From Gnetum montanum (taxonomy: Eukaryota > Streptophyta > Gnetopsida > Gnetales > Gnetaceae), in assembly GCA_015680685.1 (NCBI GenBank), contig MNCI01023302.1, positions 978,639 to 1,042,638 on the forward strand: DNA of 64,000 bases, given 5' to 3'. Positions 1 through 10,357 of the stretch are shown here, piece after piece. Numbering within the stretch: the stretch's first letter is position 1; each line of letters opens with the position of its first letter. A program made the position numbers and the translations under genes. The notes beneath the pieces were generated by a model. That model was not told the DNA's origin and made no database searches. It saw nothing but the letters and a program-made list of their open reading frames with translations.

Positions 1-1000
1 GAAACACCGGATTGGTAGAAGCAAGAACAACGTTCCTCCATGACTACTCAGGTATTACTCCATTTACGCAAAGAGGAGGGTTTTCGAGTATGAGAGGTAG
101 AAGGGTGTAACTGGAAACAGGTTCGGGGAAGATGCAAACGGTGTGTTTATTTATGTCAACAGGAATGCTTTCAGACGAGCGTAGCGCGTTAATCTGAGAT
201 ATCTCTATTACAAATTGCAGCAGGAATGCGTGCAAAAGGAGCATTGCACGTCACTTTTGCGATGTCTCTGCTAGCGTGAGTACGAAAAGTGGAGATTTGC
301 GTATGTGAATGCTGCGTATGGGAACTGGGTGGTGGGGAAGAAGGAAACAAGGATGAAGGGTAGACGCGTGTCGGGAAGAAATATGCAAAACTGAGTGGGT
401 GGGCAAACCTGAGCAGCCATTTCAGTACGCTGTTGTACCTCACCGCTCAGATGGACGCACCTTTGAATGACATCCTCCAAGTTAAGCAGCCTGCAACCAC
501 AAAAGAAAACAGAGGGCGCCATTGCTCATAGACAACAGACGGGGTTCTTGAAGCTAATGCTGTCGGATGTTAACCAGAGCCAATGTACTATCAAGATGAA
601 GCCGGAGCACGCGGGCGGGGCCGCCAATCCTGATGATTCGGCCCTGCATATCTTCGCTAAAAGGCATCAGACACAGTGCAGCCCACTGGTTGCACTAAGA
701 ACCGACCAGATGAATCTGTGAGGCCAGCGTCCGATAGCGATGATTGGCAGAGACTGGCAGAGCTGTGACCAACAAGGGGTTCGTTGGGGCTCCCGCTAAC
801 GAGGCTAAACTCCCGGAGGTGCTACCATCGCAGCGGACGCGGTGGCGGCATCTCCGAGGGATCAGTAAGATACCTCTGTGCCTGTCCGAGGAATCAGTAA
901 GATGCCAGAGGGGTGGTGACGCCGGAACTATCTCAGCAGCCCACCCTATTGGCCATGCAGCTATATCTGAGATGATCCCGCTCGCTTGATGTGTATGAGT
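1..1000. other. Non-coding 3' flank, no gene seen
   Basis: Only short, unconserved open frames occur here. The stretch lies beyond the second hairpin array in element sense and does not resemble the 5' LTR region at 20702-21971, so it is probably 3' untranslated sequence of the Tat-like element rather than its LTR. No TATA box or tRNA-like structure was found. Confidence 0.4.
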
Positions 1001-1001
1001 C

Positions 1002-1425
1002 CCAGTTTTAAGTCATGGTAGACTGCTGTCACTGGTTTTAAGTCCCAGTAGACCATGGTCCCTGTTTAAAGTCCGGGCGGACCGAGAAGTGCTAGTTTTT
1101 CATCGTAGCGGACGGTGGATAGGCTGGTTTAGGGTCTCAGCAGACCATGCTGTGGATGTCAGTTTTACGTCGTGACCCAGGGACAGATCTATGTTGGTTT
1201 TACGTCTCAGCAGACGGCTACTTACCTGTGCCAGTTTAGCGTCGTGGCGGACGCGTGCAAAGGGTGCCAGTTTTTCGTCTTGGCGGACCTGTACAACATT
1301 GCCAGTTTTACGTCGTGGCAGACGGTAACCACTTGCCAGTTTAGCGTCGTGGCGGACGCGTGCAAAGTATGCTAGTTTAACGTCATAGCGGACGGTCGGT
1401 GCCAGTTTAACGTCGTAGCGGACGA
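1002..1425 (+). repeat. Hairpin-repeat array 1 (after pol)
   Basis: About 13 copies of a 22-base motif are spaced roughly 30-36 bases apart. Each has a head (C/T)AGTTT(A/T)A followed by a 12-base imperfect palindrome, typically GTC, six loop bases, GAC. Longer stems occur, for example GCGTC/GACGC near 1240 and 1345, CGTCT/AGACG near 1206 and GGTCT/AGACC near 1133. The array begins just after the pol stop codon in element sense. As written, the motif lies on the strand opposite to pol. Confidence 0.85.
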
Positions 1426-1461
1426 TAACCGTCATACCTGTTGTCAACACCGTCATCGCTG

Positions 1462-2847
1462 CTAGATGAAGTACCGCTTTAAATAGACATGATTCACAGG
1501 ATTTGCCAACTCGTTGCCGTTGACGTCTGCCAATTTGAACGCTCCGTTGCTGTATGCGTCGATCACCAAGAAAGGGCCTTTCCAATTTGCAGAGAACTTG
1601 CCTGCTGGTTCACGCACAGCCTTGAGAACCATATCTCCTTTCTTGATCGGACGCTGCTGAAGATTATGATGATGCTTTTGTCTCTGCTTATCCTGATATC
1701 TCTCAATTGCCTCAAGAGCCTGTATCCGCTTCTCTTCCAATGACTCCAAATCCGCTATCCGAGCCTCGGTATGTTGAGCCTCATTTATAACGGTGGCGAG
1801 GGCCATCCTCAGAGAAGGGATCTGCAATTCGAGAGGTAGCACCGCCTCAGATCCGTAGACTAGGCTATAGGGCGTACTACCTGTAGCTGTTCTACACGTA
1901 GTACGATATGCCCATAGCACATAGAGGATCTATTCGTGCCACCGCCTTTTGTTGCCGTCGAGCATTTTCTTGAGTAAATTGATGATAATCTTGTTTGATG
2001 CTTCAGCTTGACCATTTGCCTGCGGGTAGTAAGGGGAGGAAAAGGACTGTCTGATGCCTAGGTTGTCACAGAAGGATTTGGTATCCACGCTGCTAAACTG
2101 TGGCCCGTTGTCGGTCACAATAGCCATTGGGAGACCAAATCGGGTTACTATGTTATCCAAGATAAAATGGCAAACCTGTTGAGATGTAATTTTCCGCAAG
2201 GGGATAGCTTCTACCCACTTCGTAAAGTACTCGGTGGCGGTAATGATGAAGCTATGTCTTGAGGAAGATTTTGGCGTGATGGGTCCTATAATGTCAAGTC
2301 CCCATCGTTGGAATGGCCAGGTTATCTGCGTCGTGTGTAACTCTGTGGGTGGCACGTGGATGAGATTTGAATGACGTTGACACGTGTCACAGGTCTTAAC
2401 CTTTGTCAAGCAATCCCTCTCCATGCGTGGCCAGTAGTACCCTAGGCGACGGATTTTTAGGGCCATAGCCCGTGGTGCTACGTGGCCGCCGCACAGTCCC
2501 TCGTGAACCTCGTTGACGATGTGCTGTGCTTGGTCTGTGTTTACGCAGGTGAGCAACATGCCATCAAAGGAGCATCTACAAAGAGTACTGTCTCTGATGA
2601 TGACGTAGTGCCTAGCGCGTTTACGGGTTGCGTCTTTTTGCGCGTGCATTAAAGCAGCTGGTAACTCACCCTGTAAAAGATACGATTTAATGTGATCGTA
2701 CCACTCAGGCGTGCTTTCCTCGGTAAGAGAGGAGATTTGCGTCATCTGAATGATAGGATCTGCACAGTCTGTAATCAATGCGGGGCAGGTGTTAAACAGG
2801 TGTGACGGTACGTGTAAAGCCAGAGTGGCAAGTGCGTCGGCCAGCAT
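1462..2847 (-). pseudogene. Ty3/gypsy integrase (broken)
   Basis: The integrase inserts retrotransposon cDNA into the host genome. From its N-terminus it shows an H2C2 zinc finger (H-x-G-L-C-G-G-H ... C-D-T-C-Q-R), then the rve catalytic core with the D,D,E triad visible at LDIIGP, TDNGPQF and GQAEASN, and then a C-terminal domain ending NHVYLKRYF. One in-frame TAG at 1930-1932 splits the frame just before MLWAYRTT, where relatives have an open codon, and it is readily explained by CAG to TAG. The reading frame is otherwise continuous with the RNase H and RT pieces upstream. It is followed in element sense by hairpin array 1. Confidence 0.92.
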
Positions 2848-3183
2848 GTTGTCAGCCCGTGGGACGTGCTAGGCGTCGAAGGTCATAAATCGCTTCAAGA
2901 GATCTTTAGCCTGATCATAGTAGGGCTGCAAGTGTACCGCCTTGCAGGCGTAGACTCCAGTGATTTGATTTATGACCAGCATCGAATCGCCCCTAACTGC
3001 CAGGTGTTGAACATCGAGTTCGCCTGCAGTTAGTAGTCCCCTGAGGAGCCCCTCGTACTCTGCCACATTGTTCGTACAAGGGAAGGTCAGTCGATAAGCG
3101 TGTAGACGCACATCCTCAGGTGAGAGCGTAAGCACAGTGGCCGCACTGCCGCCTCTGGCGGTTGAAGCTCCATCGAAATACAA
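2794..3183 (-). pseudogene. Second (archaeal-like) RNase H domain (broken)
   Basis: This frame begins YFDGAST and carries NNVAEYEGLLRGL and VRGDSMLVINQI, the D...E...D signature of the additional RNase H domain of Tat-lineage elements. It ends at HVPRADN-LADALA, where the last acidic residue lies. RNase H removes RNA from the RNA:DNA hybrid during reverse transcription; what the extra copy does is not established. A TAG at 2869-2871 interrupts the stretch before HVPRADN and is consistent with CAG to TAG. Its place between the classical RNase H and integrase is diagnostic. Confidence 0.88.
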
Positions 3184-3285
3184 TGTTGCTTCGAGGCCTG
3201 CCGAAACAGGGCTTAAACTATGTACATGTTCATCAGGAAACTCTGGTTCTACAGTGGCGTGGTTGTCAATCGGTGAGGTTGTTAA

Positions 3286-3816
3286 CTAGTCGGCTATCAC
3301 TTGGCCCTTCGTAGATGACTGGCCAATGTAGTGGAGGTCGAACTCTGCGGTGATAGCCTTCCAGCGAGCTATTTTGCTACTTTCATGTAAACTATGCGTG
3401 ATTGCTCTAAGGATGTTGTTTTTACAAATGACGTTAACCTGGCTGCGAAAAAGGTAATGCCTACATTTCTTGAGCGTGAAAACTAGTGCTAAGCAATTAC
3501 GCTCAACATCGTTATACCTCGTCTCGTACGTGCATAGAGCGTGACTCAGATAGTAGATGGGCATTTCTGATCCATCATCCTTTTTCTGACAGAGCAACGC
3601 CGCTATTGCCACGTCCGAAGTGGCGAGGTAGTTGAAGAAAGGCAGGTCCCTTTGTGGCGGGAAAACCGTCGGCAAATGTTGCAGTTCCTGTTTCAGACTG
3701 TCAAACGCATGCTGGCAATCGTCGGTCCATTCAAAATTAACCCCCTTTTTTAGCAAGTGTTGCATGGGATGTAATTTGTCGGTTAACCTTGAAATGAACC
3801 TACGTATGAATTGCAA
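3286..3816 (-). pseudogene. Classical Ty3/gypsy RNase H and RT connection (broken)
   Basis: The frame covers the RT thumb/connection (FIRRFISRLTDKLHPM, FEWTDDCQHAFDSLK) and the RNase H-like domain (YLATSDVAIAALLCQ, PIYYLSHAL, YNDVERNCLALVF, LKKCRHYLF). A TAG at 3286-3288 ends it after GQVIAD, where relatives continue, and a TGA at 3817-3819 separates it from the RT palm. The nominal first codon is TTG, so this is a fragment of pol and not a separate gene. Between 3184 and 3285 lies a linker to the second RNase H with no recognised domain. Confidence 0.9.
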
Positions 3817-4791
3817 TCATCCCTGTAACCCGCGTAGTTGCTTGAGGTCTGTGGGAGGTTTTAACGCGACAATGGCTTGGACCTTATCAGGGTCAACTCG
3901 TATGCCGGTTTCAGACACAACAAACCCCAGCATGCGTCCGATTTTAACTCCGAATACGCACTTCTTTGGGTTAAGCCGGAGCTCGTGCGTGGAGCATCTT
4001 TTAAGGACTAACTCCAGGTCCTCTGAATGATCTGCCGACTTCAAAGACTTCACAGCTATGTCGTCTACATAATCATTCAGCCTTCCTAGGAGGTAATCGC
4101 TGAAGATGCACATCATGGCTCGCTAATACGTTGCTCCGGCGTTCTTCAGACCGAAAGGCATCATGGTATAGCAAAATGTTCCCCAGGGTGTCATGAAAGT
4201 TGTTGTCAACTGGTGTTCTGGGTTAATGCGAATCTGATTATAGCCTGAAAAGCCATCCATGAAGGACAGAAGCGCATGCCCAGCTGTTGTATCCACTAGC
4301 TGGTCGATACTCGGCAATGGAAAGTTATCCTTGAGTGTGGCCTTGTTCAAATCCTGGAATTCTATGCATATGCGTATACCCCTGGTCTTCTTCGACACGA
4401 CCACAATGTTAGATACCCAGTCCGAATAATCAACCGCGCGGATGAAACCAGCCTGATATAGCTTGGTGATTTCATCACGCACTGCTAGCGCGATCTCTGG
4501 TTTGATTTTGCGTGCCTTTTGCCTAACTGCCTTGATCTGTGGGTCGAGGATGATATTATGCTGGACTAATCTAGGATCTAATCCAGGCATATCCTCATAT
4601 GACCATGCGAAGACAGCGATGTTGTCTTGTAGGACTCGTATTATTGTGTTGCGCATTTTCTCGTCTAGTAAGGAACTAACCTTAAGTGTCTTGGTCTCAC
4701 CCCTGTGCGTAACGACAGGGACCTTACTAAGGGGGTCCTCAGTTATGTCTCCAGCTCCAGGTCTAGCGTGCGCGTCGACTGTTCTGGCCAT
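3817..4791 (-). pseudogene. Ty3/gypsy reverse transcriptase (broken)
   Basis: The RT copies element RNA into DNA. Visible motifs are the fingers (AVDYSDWVSNIVVVSKK, IRICIEFQDLNKATLKDNFPLP), the first catalytic Asp in SFMDGFSGYNQI, TTFMTPWGTFCYTMMPFGLKNAGATY and the second Asp pair in YVDDIAVKS. A TAG at 4123-4125 lies directly after AGATY and the piece ends with a TGA at 3817-3819; both fit CAG to TAG and CGA to TGA. All fragments down to the integrase share one frame, so only nonsense changes separate them. The aspartic protease is not upstream here; it is fused to gag, on the far side of the antisense gene. Confidence 0.93.
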
Positions 4792-4961
4792 TCTGGAGAC
4801 GTCTCCGATGTAGCTATAGTTACGCCTGCTAAAGGGGGGCTAACGTCTATGAAAGTGGAATCAAATTGCCTAACTAAGTGCCCGTACGGGCCTGTCAAAA
4901 CTAGAGGTGCTGTAATTGTGGCGTCCATCCTCCGTCTGTCTTGCAAAACCGGCAAGTGCAT
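4743..4961 (-). pseudogene. pol N-terminal segment in a shifted frame
   Basis: A 72-residue frame overlaps the beginning of the RT frame in another register and stops at 4743 just where the RT-frame sequence EDPLSKVPVV continues. This looks like a small indel near 4745-4760 that broke pol. No domain is recognised in it. A TAA precedes its ATG. On the minus strand a fair splice acceptor (pyrimidine-rich run ending TTTCAG) lies near 5012, upstream of the frame, which would matter if pol is reached by splicing as known for Ogre elements; that is inference. Confidence 0.5.
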
Positions 4962-5074
4962 AAATGGTTAGGAGACAAGCGACGGGATGTCGCTAGACGT
5001 GGCATGCTAACTGAAATTTTGAATAATGTGGACAGTGTTTGTAATCAATGTAACCCGATTACGAGGCGATAAGA

Positions 5075-5102
5075 TGTGGTAGTTTAACGTCATTTCGGAC
5101 AG
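5075..5102 (+). repeat. Solitary hairpin-repeat unit
   Basis: A single TAGTTTAAC head is followed by GTC, six bases, GAC. It is the same motif as in the arrays, alone between the pol start and the promoter of the antisense gene, in the same orientation as in the arrays. Confidence 0.75.
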
Positions 5103-5198
5103 TGGAGCGTGCGATATCGACCGAATTAATACTGGATTTTCGGATTCCGTTTCAGGAAAGTTCCGCTTAAATCTGGGATCAAGTCGGTGACCTTCGCG

Positions 5199-5207
5199 TA
5201 TAAATAG
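5199..5207 (+). promoter_or_regulatory. TATA box of the antisense gene
   Basis: TATAAATAG on the plus strand lies about 180 bases before the first ATG of the antisense gene at 5381, with no ATG that fits the gene model in between. It is in the correct place and direction to serve as its own promoter, pointing away from pol. The second copy (12300 onward) lacks this region, and in the D copy it has been replaced by an inserted LTR. Confidence 0.6.
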
Positions 5208-5380
5208 GTAGTTTTTCGGTGAAACTAGTTTTGGTTATCTGGATTTGAATTTACAAGTAGAGGAAAAGCAGAGCAGCGAGAAGGAAGAGCGAAGAACTAG
5301 GGCGAGCGGAGAGAAAGGCAGAGCTGCAAGTTTTTCTAGTATCTGTAAGCAAGCTGTAAAGAAATCTTGCAACTAGCGTG

Positions 5381-8300
5381 ATGGCACCGAAGGCAAAGAA
5401 GCAGAATGCCAAACTGGCGAAACTTGACGAAGTGCAGGCAAACCTGAACCGTGTCTCGCAGGCGTTGATCGATGTCTGCGACCCGACGCCTCTCAACCGG
5501 TAGGCCATTCTTTACGCTTGATCTATATGTCTCTTTGTTCTATTTGTTTAAATGTCTCTAGTGTGAATGTGTATGTCAATTTACGGACCTCGGCTTAGTG
5601 CGAGGGTTTTGGTGAGGTTGCTTTTATTGCCGTTGTCAAAGACAAACCTTGCGTTGTTGCAAGGGTTTGGGCAATTTCAGCCTGGTTTGGTTTTACAATT
5701 TTTCTGTTAGATGTAAACAAATGTAAATGTAGATGTCTTAATGAGTCTGGATCATTTTCTACAGCATCGCGCTAAAGCCCATCCTGCTTGTGCTGGATGT
5801 CATTGGGGTTTTATGCTGGTTAAACCCCATCGTCCCAAATGTCCCTCCTCCGCACACAAGAGTGCAGGGGAAGGCCATCTAGTACCGAAAGGGGGCTTTG
5901 GAGTTTTTGCAGTTTTTGCTGCGTAATTTCAGCATCATCGTTTGGTCCCATGTGACCGGAGATGTTGCTGGCGCCGTTCTGGAGCACCTGTTGCTAGGGT
6001 CTTCGCAGGGGATTCTGGCCTATTTGACAGACGGAGCGATTGAGACGGGCAATCCCGAGGACCAAGCACTCAGCTCTCGGGGTCTGAGGAGCCTGCATTG
6101 GATCTGGGATATGGCCCGCTTCAACTGCTACCACGCATACAATACGTTGTTCGTGGCCCGCCATGTGTCAACGTATTTTCAGAACCCTCAAGGCACAGTA
6201 TACTACGCAGGCGGGTAAGCAGATCTAGATAGCTGTATTTATCGTTATATGTTATAATGTAAAAAGAATGTAAAAAGGATGTAAAAAGCAAAGGTCTAGC
6301 CGTAGAGCGTAGATAAGCTTACATTGTATTGTACAGGTTCTTTATACGCGACAACAAGCTAATCGGCGACGGCGACACGCTGCCTTGGGCCGAAATGGCG
6401 ATAACAGCGTTTACCGCGACGAATAACGTTCAAGCCGGTGTCATCGGGAAAATCAGCCACGAGATGTGTGAGTACCACTCACGCTATGCGGATGCCTTCA
6501 AGAAGTGCCAGGAACTCGGATGGCTGCACGAGGATTGGACGCTGGATCCGCCCCTCAGCGTCGAGGATGTGGAGATAGAGCTCCCGCAATTCGCGTTGCC
6601 GTTTGGCCCCGGTAAGGTTACTGCGTATTTTAGTGCTATTTGCGTAATTACGTGTTATGACTATAGCGATAATGTTTTGCGTTGTTGGCTTGCATCTTGG
6701 CTTACAGTCAGGGAATCTCGGGAGATTACCCTTACAATTTCTGGCCGCGTGGCGAGAGACGTCCTCTTTCGTTATGGGGACATCAAAGAGGCACAGCGGT
6801 GGCTCGGCCACTCGGCGGCCCCAGCTGCGGTGGTCGCCAACCTCCAGACCGTAGGGCTGCTGCACTTGTTCCTAGCTGCCACTCCTGACGTTCCCGCCAG
6901 TGAGATGATCGGCCTGGTCGACTCCTTGAATGTGAAGGCCGACCGTTTCAGCATGCGTATGCATAACGTGCGTGTGAATTTTGACATCAACGCACAGCTC
7001 TTTTCAGACCTATTCGGTGTCCCCTCCAGCGGCCTTCCCGTAAACGTGAAGGCCCAGAGGGGCGTCAAAGTGGAGGCGCTTCTTCAGGAGTGGGCCAGAA
7101 TCCCTAAGGATACCAAGGGATTTCCCTGCGAGCAGTTCGAGCTGGCGACTGCCAAAATGCTGTATCCCCTCTTTCGGGCCCGGACCTTCCCCAAAACCCT
7201 CTCGCAAGCGCGGTTCTTTTTCGTAGAACAGACGCGTATTATGCGGGAGGTGCTGGAGGAGGAAGCCCGTTTCGACTGGGGAAGCCATCTCGCCAAGGGT
7301 TTGCGGAGCGAGATGGTCAAGCTTCGCGAGAAGCTTGAGTCTCGCTTCAACGTGCATCATGCCTTCTTCATCGCTGCCCTCCGGTGATTTGCTGAGTACT
7401 TGGTCGTCCAGAGAAATGGGGTCTGGGTCCAACAGGACCGAGACCAACTATCCAAACCCTAGATCGCCCACATCCTCAGCACTACCCGTGGACAGGATCC
7501 GCCGGAAGGGATCGGAGAGTCAATGTCCGTGACTACCAAAGGCATGACGGCACCCCGAGTGCGAGGCCTCGATAGTGTAGGCGGGATAATGCCCACCTAC
7601 ACTGGCGATGCCTCGCGAGGGAAACGCTTGGCAGAGGAAATCGTGGAGCCTACAGCTCGACGGAAGAGGCTCCGTCTGGCTGAGGCCCCTGAGGGCGAAG
7701 CCGGCCACACCGTAGGGCTCACGGTGCAGCGGACTAAGCCTCCGCCTAGTAAGTGTAAAGCCTGTATACGCAATATTTGATTTTGACTAGTGGAATTAGG
7801 TTCTAATGTGTGGGAATGTGAACAACAAAAAAGGCAAGTCGATTGACCCCTGAGACAGGGGCAATGGTGTTAAAGCGTGGGGAGGGGGCCTCAATTTTGG
7901 AAGCAGAGGCCCCGACTGTTAGTACGCGCCGCGCGCAAGCTTCAGCGCGTGAGGCAGCCCTAGCTGCAAGTGGGAGCCACGTACAGACTGGGGAGGAGGC
8001 CCCTGCTACTGGAGTGAGAGACGCACAGACCCCAGTGCGTGAAATGGAAGGAAGTCGGGAGAATGTCGGTGACGTTGCCACTGTCACCAGCAGAGGTAAA
8101 GAGCGTATGTCTTTTGTGGTTTCGCAAGCGTCTGTAAACAGGTAATGTTTAGCCAAGTTATGTTACAGGGGAAGGAGATGCCTCGATGTCTGCTGCGGCT
8201 AACGAAGCGTGGAGGGATCTCCCCGACAAGTTTGCCTTCATGGAAGGCGTGATTAATGACATGATCGAGCGTCTCGAACGCGCCGATCCTGGTACTGGTA

Positions 8301-9516
8301 AGTTGATGCAAGCGAGTGCGTAATGTTTTGCTGCTAATATGTTATCTGTCTTGATGTTTTGTTTTCTGTTAGGAGCTCACCTACGATGGGACCCCGCGGA
8401 GCCCATTGACCTGGACACAGCAGAGCCTCTATCTGATGGGGCGGTCATGCCATGCAACATCTATGAAGAAATGCGTAAATGTGCGTTACGCTTGACATGC
8501 TCCGTGTGGGAAAGCAGGAATATTAACGAGGCCCTATGGAAAAAACTGCAGCGGTCAGAACAAAAGGTCGAGTCCCTGACCAAGGAAGTTGAGGACTTGA
8601 GGGTGCGATATGAGTTCCTGCAGGCTCGAGTGACTAGGGACGAGGACTGGCGTACGGCTGTTATTGATCACTCCCGTTATTGGACAGCGATCAAGAATAA
8701 CGTGCAAACCAGTCGAGCGTTAATAGAGCAAAGGATGCAAATAGAGCTCCTTGCTCAGAAGAGTCGAGACTGGAGGGACTACTGCGCGGGTGTATAGGAA
8801 TGGGGGCAAAAGGAGAAGGACCACAAACACGTGTACAAAAGGGACAGTGCCGCCTACAGAAAACGCTACCGCGAGTCTGCTATTAAAGCACGATCCTTGG
8901 AGGTTTTTGTCGACATGATCGGCGCATCTGAAGCTTTCAAGAAGTTTGAGGAACAGGTGACCATAACTGCCTCTCCAGAGAGAGCCATGGTCTTTCCTGG
9001 GAATCAAGCTTCAATCCCTACTTTCTACCCAGATCCTCCCTCCTGGAGTAGCATGGAGAAAGGAAAGGTAAAAGCAGGGATGGCTTCGGGCGGAGATGCA
9101 TGGCAAGACCTGACTGAGGATGAAATCATGGAGCGTTTGTGGGCGGGTCTGGATAAGCTTCCCTTTGCTGCAGAAGTTGGGTCATCTCGGGTAAGCTTAC
9201 GCGTGGCTTAGCCAGTGCGTTCCCCGACATAGCGCTGCTTATTCTAATTTTTACGCTACTTGTATTTCAGGTACCAGAAGGTGGAGAGCGTGCGCCCGCT
9301 GAGGGGTTGGAGGAAGAAGCTATGGGAGCGGAGGTGGAGCACAACAAGCAAGAGCGTCTTCCTGTGGGGCCAGCATTAGAACGAGAGTCTCACGAAGAGA
9401 CAATCTTTCCAGGAGGGATACTTCCCGGAAACGATGGCCTACTGGAGGACGACCTTTTGGGGTTGGATGTAGAGTTAAGGGACACGGGTGATAGTGGCAG
9501 CAGGGGTCATGCGTAG
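5381..9516 (+). pseudogene. Antisense spliced gene of the Tat-like element, copy A
   Basis: An eight-exon model fits: 5381-5499, 5765-6214, 6337-6611, 6708-7748, 7859-8095, 8169-8297, 8373-9190 and 9271-9516, every intron GT...AG and every junction keeping frame, summing to 3,315 bases (1,104 residues plus stop). Four in-frame stops remain (TAG 5880-5882, TGA 7385-7387, TAG 7460-7462, TAG 8795-8797), so this copy is probably dead. The N-terminus is basic (MAPKAKKQ). The middle has VNFDINAQLFSDLFGVP and YPLFRARTFPKTLSQ. The seventh exon encodes a long coiled coil (KLQRSEQKVESLTKEVEDL). The last exon is acidic. No domain is firmly recognised; a faint resemblance to plant transposon-associated proteins of the Transposase_32 kind is only a guess. 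It runs opposite to gag-pro and pol and lies between them. Additional, sometimes antisense, ORFs are known in Tat-lineage elements. Confidence 0.8.
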
Positions 9517-9607
9517 TTTTGTTTTTCTGGCATCATGTCACAATGAGTTAAAGGATAAACATATTATAAAGTTTTGACTATTTATCATGTTTTTGTTATT
9601 TTGTCTT
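9517..9607 (+). other. 3' flank of antisense gene copy A
   Basis: AT-rich sequence between the antisense stop codon (9514-9516) and the first hairpin unit. ATTATAAAG near 9570 is AT-rich, but no canonical AATAAA signal is seen, so the poly(A) site is unclear. Confidence 0.35.
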
Positions 9608-10094
9608 AGTTTAAGGCCATTGCGGGCCGAAAGCGTGAATAGATTGCGAACCGATGCGTAAATGGCAAAGTAGTTACTAGTTTAAGGTCGTTGCGGGCCA
9701 ATGCGTAAATGCGTACACCATGTAAGCGTGCGTAAATACTAAAGATAGTGGTGAGTGAAAATTACTAGTTTAAGGCCGTTGCGGGCCAACGCGTATGGTA
9801 ACTAGTTTAAGGCCATTGTGGGCCATCTGCGTAAAGTGTAAAAGAACTACTAGTTTAAGGCCGTTGCAGGCCAGCTACTAGTTTAAGGCCGTTGCGGGCC
9901 AGCTACTAGTTTAAGGCTATTGCAGGCCATTGCGTAAATGCGTAAAAGAACTACTAGTTTAAGGCCGTTGCGGGCCAGCTACTAATTTAAGGCCGTTGCG
10001 GGCCATTGCGTAAATGCGTAAAGGAACTACTAGTTTAAGGCCGTTGCGGGCCAATGCGTAAATTGACTACTAGTTTAAGGCCGTTGCGGGCCAT
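9608..10094 (+). repeat. Hairpin-repeat array 2, copy A
   Basis: Eleven copies of CTAGTTTAAGGCCGTTGCGG followed by GCC, with variable spacers rich in TGCGTAAA. The stem is GGCC/GGCC around a six-base loop. Variants are GGTC/GGCC and GGCT/GGCC, both of which keep a G-T type pair, and several loop changes (ATTGCG, ATTGTG, GTTGCA). The array sits between the 3' ends of the antisense gene and of gag-pro, which converge here. Confidence 0.9.
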
Positions 10095-10139
10095 TGCGTA
10101 AACGTGTAAAAACTGTAACCCTGGACATTGCGTGAAGTA

Positions 10140-10275
10140 ATGAGGAAACATGCGTATAATAACATGCGTAAAATGACATATGCAAAGGCAAAAGGCGAAG
10201 CGTAAAAGGCAAAAGACAAAAGGCGATACGTAAAAAGAAAAGGTAAAAGGCAACAGGCGAAGCGTAAAAACTCAA
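10140..10275 (+). repeat. Purine-rich degenerate repeat
   Basis: A run of degenerate AAAAGGC/AAGCGTAAA words follows hairpin array 2 toward gag-pro; on the gag-pro sense strand it reads as a long pyrimidine-rich tract. It is repeated at about 16690-16800 in unit B. The reading frames predicted on the opposite strand here are low-complexity shadows. Confidence 0.6.
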
Positions 10276-10357
10276 AGACATAAAGCACACAGACATAAGG
10301 GAAACTATTGCAAGACGGATACGCTAACTTGCATGAACGCACGCTGGAGAGCTTCGT

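Noticed and set aside
1-1000. 3' LTR of the Tat-like element
   Set aside because: No similarity by eye to 20702-21971, no TATA box and no TG...CA ends could be placed.
6612-6707. Reading straight through intron 3 of the antisense gene
   Set aside because: The 96 bases are a multiple of three and open, so one long frame results, but GTAAGG and TTACAG borders, AT-rich content and a sudden change in protein character favour an intron. Retention remains possible.
6479-6865. Minus-strand frame over the antisense gene
   Set aside because: Shadow of exons 3-4 of the plus-strand gene; no conserved motif, and duplicated only because the unit is duplicated.
9608-10094. Regular short repeats with spacers, as in a CRISPR array
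   Set aside because: Spacers are themselves repetitive (TGCGTAAA words) and of irregular length, the units are short and variable, and the host is a plant; the array is part of a retrotransposon.
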